Shown one piece after another: positions 1-12,116 of a stretch of 64,000 nucleotides of DNA. A program made the position numbers and the translations under genes. The number at the start of each line of letters is the position of its first letter. Within the stretch, counting starts at the first letter, position 1. The notes under the pieces are model-generated. The model saw only the letters and a list, made by a program, of their open reading frames with translations, was not told the DNA's origin and ran no database searches. This stretch comes from Dyella solisilvae (GTDB lineage Bacteria > Pseudomonadota > Gammaproteobacteria > Xanthomonadales > Rhodanobacteraceae), in NCBI RefSeq assembly GCF_003351225.1, contig NZ_QQSY01000002.1, positions 695,917 to 759,916 on the forward strand. Direction: 5' to 3'.

Positions 1-765
<765 letters not shown>

Positions 766-767
766 TC

Positions 768-1697
768 TTACACCGCCGCCGCGCCGCTGACGATTTCCGA
801 GATTTCCTGGGTAATCGCCGCCTGACGCGCCTTGTTGTAGACCAGCGTCAGTTCGCCGATCACCTTGGTCGCGTTGTCGGACGCGCTCTTCATCGCCACC
901 ATGCGTGCCGCATGCTCACTGGCGAGGTTTTCCAGCACACCCTGATACACCACCGACTCGATGTAGCGCGCCAGCACGTGCTCTAGCACGGTGACCGCGT
1001 CGGGTTCGTAGATGTAGTCCCAGTCGTGCTTCTGCTCGAGTGCGAGACCGGCCACCGGATAGTCCGGCGTGGTCGATCCCGTTTCGGCCGCGGCCAGTTC
1101 CTGCGCCACCGCCGGCAGCGGCAGCAGCGCGTGCACGGCCGGCGTCTGCACCATGGTGTTGACGAAGTCGTTGTGGGCGAGGAACACGCGATCGAGGCGG
1201 CCGCCCATGTAGGCGTCCAGCGCGATCTTGATCACGCCGATCAGGTCTTCCAGCTTCGGCCGCTCGCCCAGATGGCTGGCGGTGGCGACCAGATTGACGC
1301 CCTTGATGCGGCGGAAGAACTGGATGGCCTTCTGGCCCACAGCCACGACGTCGACTTCCACGCCCTGGTTGCGCCATTCCTGGATCGCAGGCAGCAGGCG
1401 ACGGAACAGGTTGGCGTTGAGGCCGCCGCACAGGCCGCGATCGGTGGAGATGATCACGTAGCCGACGCGGTTGACCGATTCACGCTCCTGCAGGAACGGA
1501 TGCTGGAAGTCGCTGGTGCTGGCCTGGGCGATGTGCGCGATCACCTTGCGCATGGATCGCGCATAGGGACGCGAGGCCTTCATCAGATCCTGCGCCTTGC
1601 GGATCTTCGAGGCCGAGACCATCTCGAGCGCGCGCGTCACCTTGCGCATGTTCTGCGTGCTCTTGATCTTGGTTTTGATTTCGCGTCCGCTTGCCAC
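768..1697 (-). CDS. atpG: ATP synthase F1 subunit gamma
   Basis: Central rotor shaft of F1, coupling c-ring rotation to the alpha/beta sites. The 309-residue protein starts [13 protein letters not shown] and shows the family's N-terminal helix (KITRAMEMV-like [13 protein letters not shown], about residues 20-32). It ends with the C-terminal helix [29 protein letters not shown] that pairs with the N-terminal one in the shaft. It is slightly longer than the roughly 287 residues usual in enterics because of an insert around residues 195-215 (an Ala/Glu/Thr-rich loop). It lies between atpA and atpD in the standard order. Confidence 0.97.
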   Translation of the reverse strand: MASGREIKTKIKSTQNMRKVTRALEMVSASKIRKAQDLMKASRPYARSMRKVIAHIAQASTSDFQHPFLQERESVNRVGYVIISTDRGLCGGLNANLFRRLLPAIQEWRNQGVEVDVVAVGQKAIQFFRRIKGVNLVATASHLGERPKLEDLIGVIKIALDAYMGGRLDRVFLAHNDFVNTMVQTPAVHALLPLPAVAQELAAAETGSTTPDYPVAGLALEQKHDWDYIYEPDAVTVLEHVLARYIESVVYQGVLENLASEHAARMVAMKSASDNATKVIGELTLVYNKARQAAITQEISEIVSGAAAV

Positions 1698-1750
1698 GTC
1701 TGCCTCAACCTTGTGGGTTATTGCGATCCCGGCGTTGCCACCGGCTTGCG

Positions 1751-1774
1751 GTACGGCCGTTCACACGGCCGTAC
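1751..1774. repeat. Perfect 10-bp hairpin between atpA and atpG
   Basis: The arms GTACGGCCGT and ACGGCCGTAC flank a TCAC loop in the 91-base atpA-atpG gap. There is no T-tract on either side, so it is more likely an mRNA processing or stability element than a terminator. Confidence 0.6.
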
Positions 1775-1788
1775 GCGCGGTCTGTTGC

Positions 1789-3339
<1,551 letters not shown>

Positions 3340-3370
3340 GGGTCGATATCCTGAAATTTAAGTCTTTGGT

Positions 3371-3407
3371 GAAGAGTCCAGCCATGGATGGCCAGTTTTT
3401 GCTCTTC
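3371..3407. repeat. Composite hairpin containing an ATGGAT loop between atpH and atpA
   Basis: Outer arms GAAGAG (3371-3376) and CTCTTC (3402-3407) enclose an inner GCC-ATGGAT-GGC hairpin at 3381-3392. The loop is the same as in the four copies at 658-765, suggesting a dispersed intergenic repeat family used inside this operon. Confidence 0.55.
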
Positions 3408-3431
3408 GCGAAACGGACTTCGCTTGAATGC

Positions 3432-3965
3432 TTACACCGTCAGCGCGCGAGTCATGCGCGCCAGACGTCCACGGGCGGAGCCGTCGATCACTTCGCTGCC
3501 GGTGTCGATCACCACACCGCCAAGCAGCGCCGGGTCGACCTGGGTCTCCAGTTCGATCTCGCGCTTGAAGCGGCGCTTGAGCGACACCTTGAGCTGGTCA
3601 GCTTGCGCGGCGTCCAGTGCAAAGGCGCTGGTCACCTTCACCAGCAGCTGCGACTCGGAGTCACGCTTGTACTCTTCGTACTGCGCGGCGATCTCCGGCA
3701 GCAGGCCCAGGCGACGATGCTCGGCCAGCTCTCCCAGGAAACGGGCGAACGGCGCATCGGCGGCCATGCCCTGCGGCAGGTGGATGGCCACCAGCTGCGA
3801 GGGCTGCACGCGCGGATCGTTGGTCAGACTGGCCACGCGCGTGTCACCGGACACTTCGGCGGCGAACGCCAGCGCCTGCGACCATGCGCCAAGCGAGCCG
3901 GCCTCATGGGCCAGCTCGAAGGCTGCACGTGCATAGGGGCGGGCGAGGGTGATTGCCTGGGCCAT
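3432..3965 (-). CDS. atpH: ATP synthase F1 subunit delta
   Basis: OSCP-type delta subunit that links the peripheral stalk (b subunits) to the top of F1. The 177 residues start MAQAITLARPYARAAFELA, the classic delta N-terminus, and the C-terminal part includes LLGGVVIDTGSEVIDGSARGRL, close to the signature GGxxxxxxDxxxDxSxxxxL. It follows atpF by 3 bases, so the two are probably translationally coupled. Confidence 0.96.
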   Translation of the reverse strand: MAQAITLARPYARAAFELAHEAGSLGAWSQALAFAAEVSGDTRVASLTNDPRVQPSQLVAIHLPQGMAADAPFARFLGELAEHRRLGLLPEIAAQYEEYKRDSESQLLVKVTSAFALDAAQADQLKVSLKRRFKREIELETQVDPALLGGVVIDTGSEVIDGSARGRLARMTRALTV

Positions 3966-3968
3966 GAC

Positions 3969-4439
3969 TTAGATCTCGGCCACGAGCTGGTCGAGCATGG
4001 CCTTGTGGGCCGACGGGTCGATCTCGCGCTGCACGATCTTTTCCGCGCCCTGGACAGCCAGACGGCCGACCCAGCTACGCAGTTCTTCGCGCGCACGCTG
4101 CTGCATGCTGGCGATCTCGTCGGCGGCGGCGGCCTTGAGGCGGTTGGCCTCGGCGATCGCCTCGTCACGAGCCTTGTCCACGATCTGGTTGGCCTGGCCC
4201 TGGGCGCGCTCGATGATCTCGGAGGCCTGCTGGCGGGCCTGCTTGATCTCGACGGCAGCCTTGGCGTCGGCGTCCTTCAGCTCGGCGCGTGCCTTTTCGG
4301 CGGCGGCGAGGCCTTCGGCAACCTTCTTCTGACGCTCTTCGATCGCATGATTGAGCGGCGGCCAGATGAACTTGGTGGTGAACCAGACCAGGATGGCGAA
4401 AGAAACCATCTGGCCCAGGAAAGTCAGATTGATATCCAT
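3969..4439 (-). CDS. atpF: ATP synthase F0 subunit b
   Basis: Peripheral stalk subunit: one N-terminal membrane helix (about residues 5-27, [18 protein letters not shown]) and then a long charged coiled coil rich in Ala, Glu, Lys and Arg, reaching up to delta. The start is set at the ATG at 4439 (MDINLTF, 156 residues), which matches the family length and has GGAAAG just upstream. A longer reading from 4493 would add 18 residues that are unlike b subunits and would cross a hairpin. Confidence 0.95.
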   Translation of the reverse strand: MDINLTFLGQMVSFAILVWFTTKFIWPPLNHAIEERQKKVAEGLAAAEKARAELKDADAKAAVEIKQARQQASEIIERAQGQANQIVDKARDEAIAEANRLKAAAADEIASMQQRAREELRSWVGRLAVQGAEKIVQREIDPSAHKAMLDQLVAEI

Positions 4440-4480
4440 GAGCTTTCCAATTAACTCCGGTAACGCGTTAAACCGCCAAT

Positions 4481-4506
4481 CGCCGCAGCGCATTCACGCT
4501 GCGGCG
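4481..4506. repeat. 10-bp hairpin between atpE and atpF
   Basis: Arms CGCCGCAGCG and CGCTGCGGCG with a CATTCA loop lie just downstream of the atpE stop codon. This position could protect the upstream atpE message and so help raise c-subunit output over its neighbours; that role is inferred. Confidence 0.6.
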
Positions 4507-4521
4507 ACTCATTTCCGCCAA

Positions 4522-4830
<309 letters not shown>

Positions 4831-4885
4831 CTAAAGAGTGGTAAGAGCGAAACGGATTAAAGCGAAACCGGATGGAACAGAAACG

Positions 4886-5722
<837 letters not shown>

Positions 5723-6088
5723 TTAGCCCTTGAATCTGAACGCCATCAGATTTATTGCGTAAGCAGCCACCAGCCCCGTGATGGCAGCTAGTGGCGGTAG
5801 TTTCCATTGACCAAGGATCATGATCAGCCCTCCGAAGATCACGATCCATTTGAGGACCACGCCTGACATCACGCGCCACATCGTCATGCCGCCCCCACCC
5901 AACCCGGCGAAGGTACGCCACGCCAGAAGCGCGGTACCCAGCGCCACGATCGTGGCGCCCGCAGCGGCCGCCATTGCATGGCGGAGCCCCTGCGTCAGGA
6001 AGGTGAGTCCCACCGTCGCCGCCACGGCGAGCTGCAGCAAGATAATGCGCAGCGCCAGGCGACGACCGGAAGCAAGACTGTTGAGCAC
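5723..6088 (-). CDS. atpI: ATP synthase subunit I (AtpI, assembly-linked membrane protein)
   Basis: Small membrane protein encoded first in the operon; AtpI proteins are thought to help c-ring assembly or Mg2+ uptake. The GTG at 6088 is preferred: it has GGGGA 8 bases upstream and gives a 121-residue protein beginning VLNSLASGRRLALRI, with four hydrophobic segments and the usual length. A longer in-frame reading from 6232 would place the start upstream of the promoter -10 box at 6159-6164. The C-terminus YAINLMAFRFKG is typical. Confidence 0.85.
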   Translation of the reverse strand: MLNSLASGRRLALRIILLQLAVAATVGLTFLTQGLRHAMAAAAGATIVALGTALLAWRTFAGLGGGGMTMWRVMSGVVLKWIVIFGGLIMILGQWKLPPLAAITGLVAAYAINLMAFRFKG

Positions 6089-6158
6089 GTGGTGTCCCCG
6101 CGCGGTTACGCTCGAAGGCGGCACCGAACCAGCTACGGGCCACGGTCCAATCTGAAAA

Positions 6159-6188
6159 AGTATATCAGCGAGGCATTTACCGTCACAA
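6159..6188 (-). promoter_or_regulatory. Sigma-70 type promoter of the atp operon
   Basis: On the minus strand TTGTGA (6183-6188) and TATACT (6159-6164) are separated by 18 bases. The match to consensus is 4/6 and 5/6. It would give a leader of roughly 60 bases before the atpI GTG. Confidence 0.6.
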
Positions 6189-6256
6189 GCCGCAGCTGCT
6201 GCGACAACTTGTCCGGCCCTCGAAGCCTTCACAATTTCATGCGAAGGATTTCACGC

Positions 6257-6288
6257 AAAGAAAAAGGGCCGGACTGAAATCCGGCCCT
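6257..6288 (-). terminator. Rho-independent terminator after the phasin gene
   Basis: Arms AGGGCCGGA and TCCGGCCCT with a 6-base loop are followed on the minus strand by TTTTTCTTT. It closes the phasin transcript before the atp promoter. Confidence 0.85.
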
Positions 6289-6332
6289 GGACGCAACGTA
6301 GGGGGAAGAAGTGCTGCGTCGGTAAAGCGGTC

Positions 6333-6725
6333 TTACTTGGCGCCAGCGGCCTTCTTCACCGCGGCCACCGGGGCGGCCACGACGTCGTTGGCGGCCTGCT
6401 GCTGTTCCTGCACCAGCGCGCCCAGCGACTCGGCGGTCTTCTGGGTCACGGCGATGATTTCCTGGGTCACGGCGACGGCACGCTCGGCGTTCTCGCGGCT
6501 GGCGCTCGAAGCCTTCTCCCAAAGGGCGCGCAGGCCATCAATGTCACGCGTTTCCAGCGCCCCGCTGATGAACTCGGCCGCGGCCTCGGACTGCTTTTCC
6601 AGAGCCTTGATCTGCAGCTCGGCGATCTTCTCCAGACCCTTCAGCGCCACCGACTGGGCCTTGAATGCGCTGTCGGCCAGCTGCTTGGCGTAGGCGAAAA
6701 CCTGGGTATTCAGTTGCTGCGTCAT
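6333..6725 (-). CDS. Phasin family protein
   Basis: Small amphipathic protein of the phasin_2 family that coats polyhydroxyalkanoate granules. The 130 residues start MTQQLNTQVFAYAKQLADSAFKAQ and consist of Ala/Glu/Gln-rich helices with the family pattern of AKxxAD...KGLEKIAELQIKALEKQS, ending in an Ala/Lys/Pro-rich tail. The ATG at 6725 is chosen for its GAGGGA box 7 bases upstream. It is monocistronic with its own terminator. No PHA synthase or granule regulator is in the window, so a granule role is inferred from the family; phasin-like proteins also occur in bacteria that use them as general chaperone-like proteins. Confidence 0.88.
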   Translation of the reverse strand: MTQQLNTQVFAYAKQLADSAFKAQSVALKGLEKIAELQIKALEKQSEAAAEFISGALETRDIDGLRALWEKASSASRENAERAVAVTQEIIAVTQKTAESLGALVQEQQQAANDVVAAPVAAVKKAAGAK

Positions 6726-6779
6726 GACTTGGTCCCTCGACGGGAGTAGGGGTAGTGGTATGCACTCTACCAAGCCATT

Positions 6780-6793
6780 TTGTGCAGTGCAAT
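6780..6793 (-). promoter_or_regulatory. TGCA-C-TGCA dyad upstream of the phasin gene
   Basis: On the minus strand the sequence TTGCACTGCACAA lies about 55 bases before the phasin ATG, next to an AT-rich TATATT run. TGCA-rich dyads of this kind are known targets of PhaR repressors in front of phasin genes; its function here is inferred from position and sequence only. Confidence 0.35.
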
Positions 6794-6878
6794 ATATTTT
6801 TCCTGAACAGAATCACGTGTCATAAAAAGTTCAAGAAAGACACCGCATTACGTCAGACCGACGAAATTGCGCGACGCA

Positions 6879-7241
6879 TCAAAAACTGTCACGGCTACAA
6901 GTTGCCCCGGAGGTGCAGGTCTCGTTGACCATCACCTTGTCCAGGCCGGGCAGCGCCGGCTGCAGGCGGGTGAAAATCCAGCGCGCCAGCACTTCGCTGG
7001 TCGGGTTCTCCAGCCCCTCGATGTCGTTGAGGTAGTGATGGTCGAGCTGATCGAACAGCGGCGCGAAGGCCGCCTTCAGATCGGCGAAATCCATCACCCA
7101 GCCAAGCTGCGGATCGGGCTCGCCCGCGACGTGGATTTCGACGCGGAAGGAGTGGCCGTGCAGGCGCGCGCACTTGTGGCCGGGCGGCACGTTGGGCAGG
7201 CGATGCGCCGCCTCGATGTGGAAAACTTTGAAGATATGCAT
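6879..7241 (-). CDS. queD: 6-carboxy-5,6,7,8-tetrahydropterin synthase (QueD)
   Basis: Converts dihydroneopterin triphosphate to 6-carboxytetrahydropterin in queuosine biosynthesis (PTPS family). The 120-residue length is normal. Zinc ligands are H13 (AAHRL), H28 and H30 (LHGHSF), and the catalytic cysteine is C24. The second histidine region LDHHYLND and the C-terminal [11 protein letters not shown] are both present. No other queuosine genes are adjacent. Confidence 0.93.
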   Translation of the reverse strand: MHIFKVFHIEAAHRLPNVPPGHKCARLHGHSFRVEIHVAGEPDPQLGWVMDFADLKAAFAPLFDQLDHHYLNDIEGLENPTSEVLARWIFTRLQPALPGLDKVMVNETCTSGATCSRDSF

Positions 7242-7320
7242 GCGGACATTCTACCGCCGGGTCCGGACATCGCGCCGAAGGCAGGGCACGAACCCACCTC
7301 GCGCATACAGCGGACCTGCG

Positions 7321-7575
7321 TCAGGGAATCTGGTCGCTGAGGATGATCACGTTGAGCTGGCGGCCCTTCCAGTACATCTGGTGGACGCGCTCCCTGAGCA
7401 GCTCCAGGGCATCGCCGCGGCAGCTCCCGAAGGTCAGCAGCACCGCCGGTCGCGAACCATCGCCGGGCACCTGCTCGATGTCGTCGACCGGAGGAAATCC
7501 GTACTTGTGGAGGAACTCCTTGAGCTCCTCATCCGACGTGTCCGGTGCAATGTTGCCCAGCAATAGACGGCCCAT
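7321..7575 (-). CDS. RRM-like small RNA-binding protein
   Basis: An 84-residue protein starting MGRLLLGNIAPDTSDEELKE, with the beta-alpha-beta opening of an RNA recognition motif: RLLLGNI as the RNP2-like strand, then a helix DEELKEFLHKYG. The expected aromatic RNP1 residues are weak (PAVLLTFGSCRG), so binding may be non-canonical. The ATG at 7575 has GGGAG 8 bases upstream. It follows ppk2 by 50 bases on the same strand and may be co-transcribed. The target is unknown. Confidence 0.75.
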   Translation of the reverse strand: MGRLLLGNIAPDTSDEELKEFLHKYGFPPVDDIEQVPGDGSRPAVLLTFGSCRGDALELLRERVHQMYWKGRQLNVIILSDQIP

Positions 7576-7625
7576 GATCGTCACTCCCGTCAGCAGTTGT
7601 TCGCCGGCCATCCCGCTCCACCGGA

Positions 7626-8459
7626 TCAGAATTTCTCCGCGATGTATCGGAACGGGTAATCCGGCTCTTTGTAGTCGCCCCGCTTCTGTCGCTTGGGCAG
7701 GGTGACCTTGGGACGGTCCACCTCTTCGTAGGGGATCCGGTTGAGCAGGTCGGCGATGATGTTGAGGCGCGCGCGCCGCTTGTCGTTGGAGTTGACCACG
7801 AGCCACGGTGCGAACTGCGTGTCGGTGGCGCGGAACATGTCGTCGCGCGCACGCGAGTAGTCGTACCAGCGGCTGTAGGACTTCAAGTCCATCGGCGACA
7901 GCTTCCACACCTTGCGCCCATCGTGGATGCGTCCCTTGAGTCGGCGAGTCTGCTCATCCTCGCTGACCTCCAGCCAATACTTGAGCAGGATGATCCCTGA
8001 GGACTCCATGGCGCGCTCCACCAGCGGCGCCACGCGCAGGAAGCTTTCGACCTGCTCATCGGTGCAGAAGCCCATCACGCGCTCGACGCCCGCGCGGTTG
8101 TACCAGCTGCGGTCGAAGATCACGATTTCGCCCGCCGCCGGCAGGTGCGGCAGGTAGCGCTGGATGTACATCTGGCTTTTTTCGCGATCGGTCGGCGACG
8201 GCAGCGCCACTACACGGAACACGCGCGGACTGACACGCTCGGTGATGGCCTTGATGGTGCCGCCCTTGCCCGCCCCGTCACGGCCTTCAAACACGACGCA
8301 GATCTTGGCGCCGGTGTGCTGCACCCACAGCTGGAGCTTCACCAGCTCGGCATGCAGCTTGGCGAGCTCCTCGAGGTAGAGCTTGTTCTTCAGCTTGCCG
8401 CCGACCTCGGGCTCGCCTTCGGTCTCGGCCACTTCTGCAGCCTTCTTGTGCTTCGCCAT
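7626..8459 (-). CDS. ppk2: Polyphosphate kinase 2
   Basis: PPK2-family enzyme that transfers phosphate between polyphosphate and nucleotides, a P-loop kinase fold. Walker A is GRDGAGKGG at residues 59-67 and Walker B is FDRSWYNR with D116 and R117, both hallmarks of PPK2. The lid region includes RLKGRIHDGRKVWKLS. The N-terminus is Lys/Glu-rich and disordered. A GTG at 8462 directly precedes the ATG at 8459; GGAGG lies 6 or 9 bases upstream respectively, so either may be used. The single kinase domain and length of 277 fit the short PPK2 type. Confidence 0.93.
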   Translation of the reverse strand: MAKHKKAAEVAETEGEPEVGGKLKNKLYLEELAKLHAELVKLQLWVQHTGAKICVVFEGRDGAGKGGTIKAITERVSPRVFRVVALPSPTDREKSQMYIQRYLPHLPAAGEIVIFDRSWYNRAGVERVMGFCTDEQVESFLRVAPLVERAMESSGIILLKYWLEVSEDEQTRRLKGRIHDGRKVWKLSPMDLKSYSRWYDYSRARDDMFRATDTQFAPWLVVNSNDKRRARLNIIADLLNRIPYEEVDRPKVTLPKRQKRGDYKEPDYPFRYIAEKF

Positions 8460-8595
8460 CACGATGTGCCTCCACGCTGTAGAGGAGTGCCCGCCCGGTC
8501 CCGGCGGATCCGCCGGTGCGGGAAACCGTTAGAGCTTCAGGCTTGGCGTGTCGACGTTCCGCCAACGCCGGGTGCACGGGGCAATGTCGATGTCT

Positions 8596-8614
8596 CGTCC
8601 CGCTCCGCGGGACG
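8596..8614 (-). terminator. Hairpin just after the aldose epimerase gene
   Basis: Arms CGTCCCGC and GCGGGACG with a TCC loop begin 3 bases beyond the epimerase stop. No clear T-tract follows, so termination strength is uncertain. A 16-base perfect palindrome at 8501-8516 lies further on. Confidence 0.5.
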
Positions 8615-8617
8615 GAC

Positions 8618-9460
8618 TCAGAGCCACTCCAGCAGGTACCAGGCGGTGAACGACTCGCCGGGGGCGAGGACCTGGGCCAATCCCAGGTTGAAGCCGTCGG
8701 GCGGGCCGCTCTGCGGCTCCACGCAGGTGGCGTGGTCCGGCTGGTCGTAGACCACCCAGTGGTCGCAGTCGGAGCTCAACTGCAGGCGCTGCCCGGCGCG
8801 GTGCAACACCACGGGCCGGCGATTGATGAAGCAGTCGTCCCACGGCCCCGGCGGTGGCTCGACGACCGGCAGGCAGGCCATGCCCTCTTCGTCGCGCGGG
8901 TAGCAGCCCGTGGGCGCAAATTCGAGGCGCTCCGGCTTGATGAACCATGGATGCCAGCCGACCGTGGCCGGCATGCCACGTGCTCCCGCCGTGACGGTCA
9001 ACTCCATCCGCAGCCGGCGCTCGCAGACCAGAAAGCGCTGACGGGCCGTGCCGCCAAACGGCCAGCGCTCGTCCTGCGGCAGAGCCAGTGAGAGCACCAG
9101 CTCGCTCGCCCCGTGCACCTCGACTTGCCAGGGCAAGGCGAAGCCCACGCCGTGGATGGCGTGCGCGCCCAGGTTGATCGGCAAGCCGTGATGCTGGCCG
9201 CCAAAGCCAAAGCGACCGTGACGGATGCGTCCGGCCCACGGCACCATCGGGTAACTGCCCCAGCCGATCATCGGCGCGTCGGGGCTGTGGCCGACCAGCC
9301 AGTCCAGTCCCTCGCAACGGATCTGCGCCACGCGGCCACCGGCGGCCGGCGCGACCGCCACTTCGAGCTCACCCTGGCCGATGCGCAGCAACGGACCCGG
9401 CGCCATGGGCGCCATCGCCTCGTCGCTCGGCGGCGTCGGCCCGGTGGCGTCAGGCGCCAT
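8618..9460 (-). CDS. Aldose 1-epimerase family protein
   Basis: Mutarotase-like enzyme interconverting sugar anomers, which would speed use of freshly released pentoses. The 280-residue protein has HAIHGVGF (substrate-binding HG motif, about residue 100), the catalytic histidine region VGWHPWF, and a likely catalytic glutamate in CVEPQSGPPDGFN. It lacks a signal peptide, so it acts in the cytoplasm. Its ATG overlaps the end of the GH43 gene by 11 bases, showing coupled translation. It is the last gene of the receptor-transporter-GH43 operon. The sugar preference cannot be read from sequence. Confidence 0.88.
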   Translation of the reverse strand: MAPDATGPTPPSDEAMAPMAPGPLLRIGQGELEVAVAPAAGGRVAQIRCEGLDWLVGHSPDAPMIGWGSYPMVPWAGRIRHGRFGFGGQHHGLPINLGAHAIHGVGFALPWQVEVHGASELVLSLALPQDERWPFGGTARQRFLVCERRLRMELTVTAGARGMPATVGWHPWFIKPERLEFAPTGCYPRDEEGMACLPVVEPPPGPWDDCFINRRPVVLHRAGQRLQLSSDCDHWVVYDQPDHATCVEPQSGPPDGFNLGLAQVLAPGESFTAWYLLEWL

Positions 9461-10466
9461 AGGGGTCCTGGCAGAGGATGCGGCCTTCCGCGTCGTACTC
9501 GAGCTTGGCCATCTTGATCGAGCGCAGGTGGGTCACGCCGCCGGACAGGATCGAGTCGTGATAGAACAAATACCACTGATCGCCGACCGCAACGATCGAA
9601 TGGTGCGTGGTCCAGCCGACCACCGGGGTCAGGATCCTGCCCTGGTACGTGAACGGGCCGTACGGATGGTCCGAAGTGGCGTAGCACAGCAGGTGCGTAT
9701 CGCCGGTGGAGTAGGACAGGTAGTACTTGCCCTGATGCTTATGCATCCACGGGCCTTCGAAATAGCGCCGGTCGTGGTCGCCCGCGCGCAGCGGCTGCCC
9801 GGCCTCGTCGAGTATCACGATCTCGTGCGACCACTCGGCGAACTGCTTCATGTCCTCGCTGAGCCTCGCCACACGCGGCCCCAGGGCCGGCTCTTCAGGC
9901 GTCGGTTCCTCGTTGGACTCGTGGAAGGCGTTGTCGCGGTACTTCTGCAGTTGTCCGCCCCAGATGCCGCCGAAATACATGTAGTGCGCGCCGTCGTCAT
10001 CCGCGAACACGGCCGGATCGATCGAGTAGCTGCCGACGATGGCCTCCGGTTCCGGCGCGAACGGCCCTTCGGGACGGTCGGACACGGCCACGCCAATCTG
10101 GAACAGGCCGTTGCTGCGCTTCGCAGGGAAGTACAGGTAGTAGCGACCATCCTTCTGCGCCGCATCGGGCGCCCACATCTGGCGCTCGGCCCAGGGCACG
10201 TCCTTCACGTGCAGCGCGACGCCGCAGTCGACGGCTTCGCTCTCGGGCGACTCCATGCGGAAGACGTGGTAGTCCTCCATGCAGAAATGGTCGCCGTTGT
10301 CGTTGAACGGCACGCCGCCCTCGATGTCATGCGAGGGGTAGATGTAGATCTTGCCATCGAACACGTGCGCCGAAGGATCGGCGGTGTAGATGTGCGTCAC
10401 CAGCGGCGCGGAAATGGCGCGCGCGGCCAGCGCCGACAGGTCTTGGGAAGCAGATTCGTCCGACAT
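9450..10466 (-). CDS. Glycoside hydrolase family 43, cytoplasmic beta-xylosidase/arabinofuranosidase
   Basis: Five-bladed propeller glycosidase releasing xylose or arabinose from imported xylo-oligosaccharides. The 338 residues lack a signal peptide. The GH43 triad is readable: D30 in YTADPSAHVF (base), D150 in SYSIDPAVF (pKa modulator) and E237 in FEGPWMH (acid). It sits 30 bases after the GPH symporter, so intracellular hydrolysis of transported oligosaccharides is the natural reading. Whether it is mainly a xylosidase or an arabinofuranosidase cannot be decided here. Confidence 0.9.
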   Translation of the reverse strand: MSDESASQDLSALAARAISAPLVTHIYTADPSAHVFDGKIYIYPSHDIEGGVPFNDNGDHFCMEDYHVFRMESPESEAVDCGVALHVKDVPWAERQMWAPDAAQKDGRYYLYFPAKRSNGLFQIGVAVSDRPEGPFAPEPEAIVGSYSIDPAVFADDDGAHYMYFGGIWGGQLQKYRDNAFHESNEEPTPEEPALGPRVARLSEDMKQFAEWSHEIVILDEAGQPLRAGDHDRRYFEGPWMHKHQGKYYLSYSTGDTHLLCYATSDHPYGPFTYQGRILTPVVGWTTHHSIVAVGDQWYLFYHDSILSGGVTHLRSIKMAKLEYDAEGRILCQDPYGA

Positions 10467-10496
10467 GGTAATACCCGGTAAAGATGCGCAGCCGCC

Positions 10497-11984
10497 TCAG
10501 GCGGCCCCGCCGACCGCAAGCCGCCGCTGGCTGAGCTCGTGCTCGATGCGCAGCTCCATGGGCTTGTTGATCTTGTAGAAGAAGAGCAGCCCGACCGCGA
10601 CCAGGAAGGGCAGGGAACAGAACAGGCTGACGGTGAGGCGGATGCCGTTGACCACGCCGGCCGACTGCGAAGCGGCTTCGGCGACGTAGCCGTAATGGGC
10701 GAGGATGCCGGCCACCAGGGCGCCACCCACGCTCAGGCCCACCTTCAGGCCGCACAGCATGGCCGAGAAGATGATGGCGGTGGCGCGGCGACGATTCTTC
10801 CACTCCGAGTAGTCCGCCACGTCGGCGATCATGGCCCACAGCAGCGGAATGGTGATGCCGTAGAAGAAGCCGTGCAGGATGTAGGAGCCCACCACCAGGC
10901 CGATCGCCGCCGGCGAGTACACGTAGAACGCCAGCAGGAACAGCGTCGAGGCCAGCAGCGCCCCACCGAACACGTCGCGCTTGCCGAAGCGATCGGCCAA
11001 TCGCTTGGAAAAGCCGATGCCGACGATCATGAAGATGATGCCCATCGCGTTGAACAGGCTGAAGGCCGAGGTGGGCGCATCCTTGGGCCAGCGAAATTCG
11101 GTCAGCCCCACATGGGTGAGCAGCGCGTTGAGCCCCGCGATGAAACCGTTGAAGCCCACCCGGTCGAGGAACGCCGACAGCTGCGCCTCATCGAGGTAGT
11201 ACTTGAAGTAATAGATGTACATGCCGCCCTTCAACGCGAGGTTGACGAACAGCAGGATGGTCACCGCCAGCATGATCTGCCACGGGCGGTTGTTCATCAG
11301 GTCGACCAGGTCGTCGCGCACGCTGGAGGCTTGCTCCTGCGACGGCACGATGCGCTCACGCGTGGTGAAGAAGGTGATCAGGAAGAACACCGTGCCGACG
11401 ATGGCGAATATCGTCATGGTGTTGTGGAAGCCGAGGGCCTTGTCGCCATTGCCCAGGATCAGCACCAGCGGCAGCAGCAGCACCTGGATGATGAACTGCG
11501 CCACCATCACCGCCACGAAGCGGTAGGAGGACAGGCTGTTGCGCTCGGCCATGCTGCCGGTGAGCACACCGCTCAGCGCCGAATAGGGAAGATTGTTGGC
11601 GACGTAGACCATCACCAGCAGCGCATAGGTGGCCATGGCGTAGGTCACCTTGCCCTGCTCGCCCAGGTTGGGCGTGCTGAAGGCCAGCAGCGACAGTCCG
11701 CCGAACGGGATGGCGGTCCACAGCACCCACGGGCGGAACTTGCCCCAGCGGGTATGCGTGCGGTCGGCCACCAGCCCCATCACCGGAGTGAACACGAAGG
11801 CGCCGAGAATGCCGACCACAAAAATGAGCGTTGCCGCCGTCCCCGCCGGAATGCGGAAGACGTCGGTATAGAAAAAGGCGAGAAAGGTCACCAGGGTCTG
11901 GAAGATCAGGTTGGCGGCCAGGTCTCCCAGGCTGTAGCCGATCTTTTCCACCACCGAAAGCTGTTGCGGGGTGCTGCTGTTCAT
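10497..11984 (-). CDS. GPH-family sugar:cation symporter (xylo-oligosaccharide uptake)
   Basis: Inner-membrane secondary transporter of the glycoside-pentoside-hexuronide family. It has 495 residues and about 12 hydrophobic segments. Conserved features are the N-terminal EKIGYSLGDLAANL, the cation-site region FYTDVFRI, DRTHTRWGKFRPW after TM2-3, and IADVADYSEWKNRRRATA in the second half. Between a TonB-dependent receptor and a cytoplasmic GH43, it most likely brings xylosides or xylo-oligosaccharides across the inner membrane. The exact substrate is inference. Confidence 0.92.
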   Translation of the reverse strand: MNSSTPQQLSVVEKIGYSLGDLAANLIFQTLVTFLAFFYTDVFRIPAGTAATLIFVVGILGAFVFTPVMGLVADRTHTRWGKFRPWVLWTAIPFGGLSLLAFSTPNLGEQGKVTYAMATYALLVMVYVANNLPYSALSGVLTGSMAERNSLSSYRFVAVMVAQFIIQVLLLPLVLILGNGDKALGFHNTMTIFAIVGTVFFLITFFTTRERIVPSQEQASSVRDDLVDLMNNRPWQIMLAVTILLFVNLALKGGMYIYYFKYYLDEAQLSAFLDRVGFNGFIAGLNALLTHVGLTEFRWPKDAPTSAFSLFNAMGIIFMIVGIGFSKRLADRFGKRDVFGGALLASTLFLLAFYVYSPAAIGLVVGSYILHGFFYGITIPLLWAMIADVADYSEWKNRRRATAIIFSAMLCGLKVGLSVGGALVAGILAHYGYVAEAASQSAGVVNGIRLTVSLFCSLPFLVAVGLLFFYKINKPMELRIEHELSQRRLAVGGAA

Positions 11985-12055
11985 GCGCGCTGGTGTGCCT
12001 GTGTAAAGCTGAGAAACCGGGGCTCCTGCCTTCCAACATCCATCATGACAGGGAG

Positions 12056-12089
12056 CGGCCCGTCCGGCTCGGGGTAGCCGGACGGGCCG
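12056..12089 (-). terminator. Strong 14-bp hairpin between receptor and symporter genes
   Basis: Arms CGGCCCGTCCGGCT and AGCCGGACGGGCCG with a 6-base loop lie 27 bases after the receptor stop codon. No T-tract follows, so it may act as a partial terminator or 3' stabiliser that keeps receptor mRNA above that of the downstream genes. Confidence 0.55.
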
Positions 12090-12116
12090 TCACTGCTTCG
12101 CGGGCGAAGTAACTGC

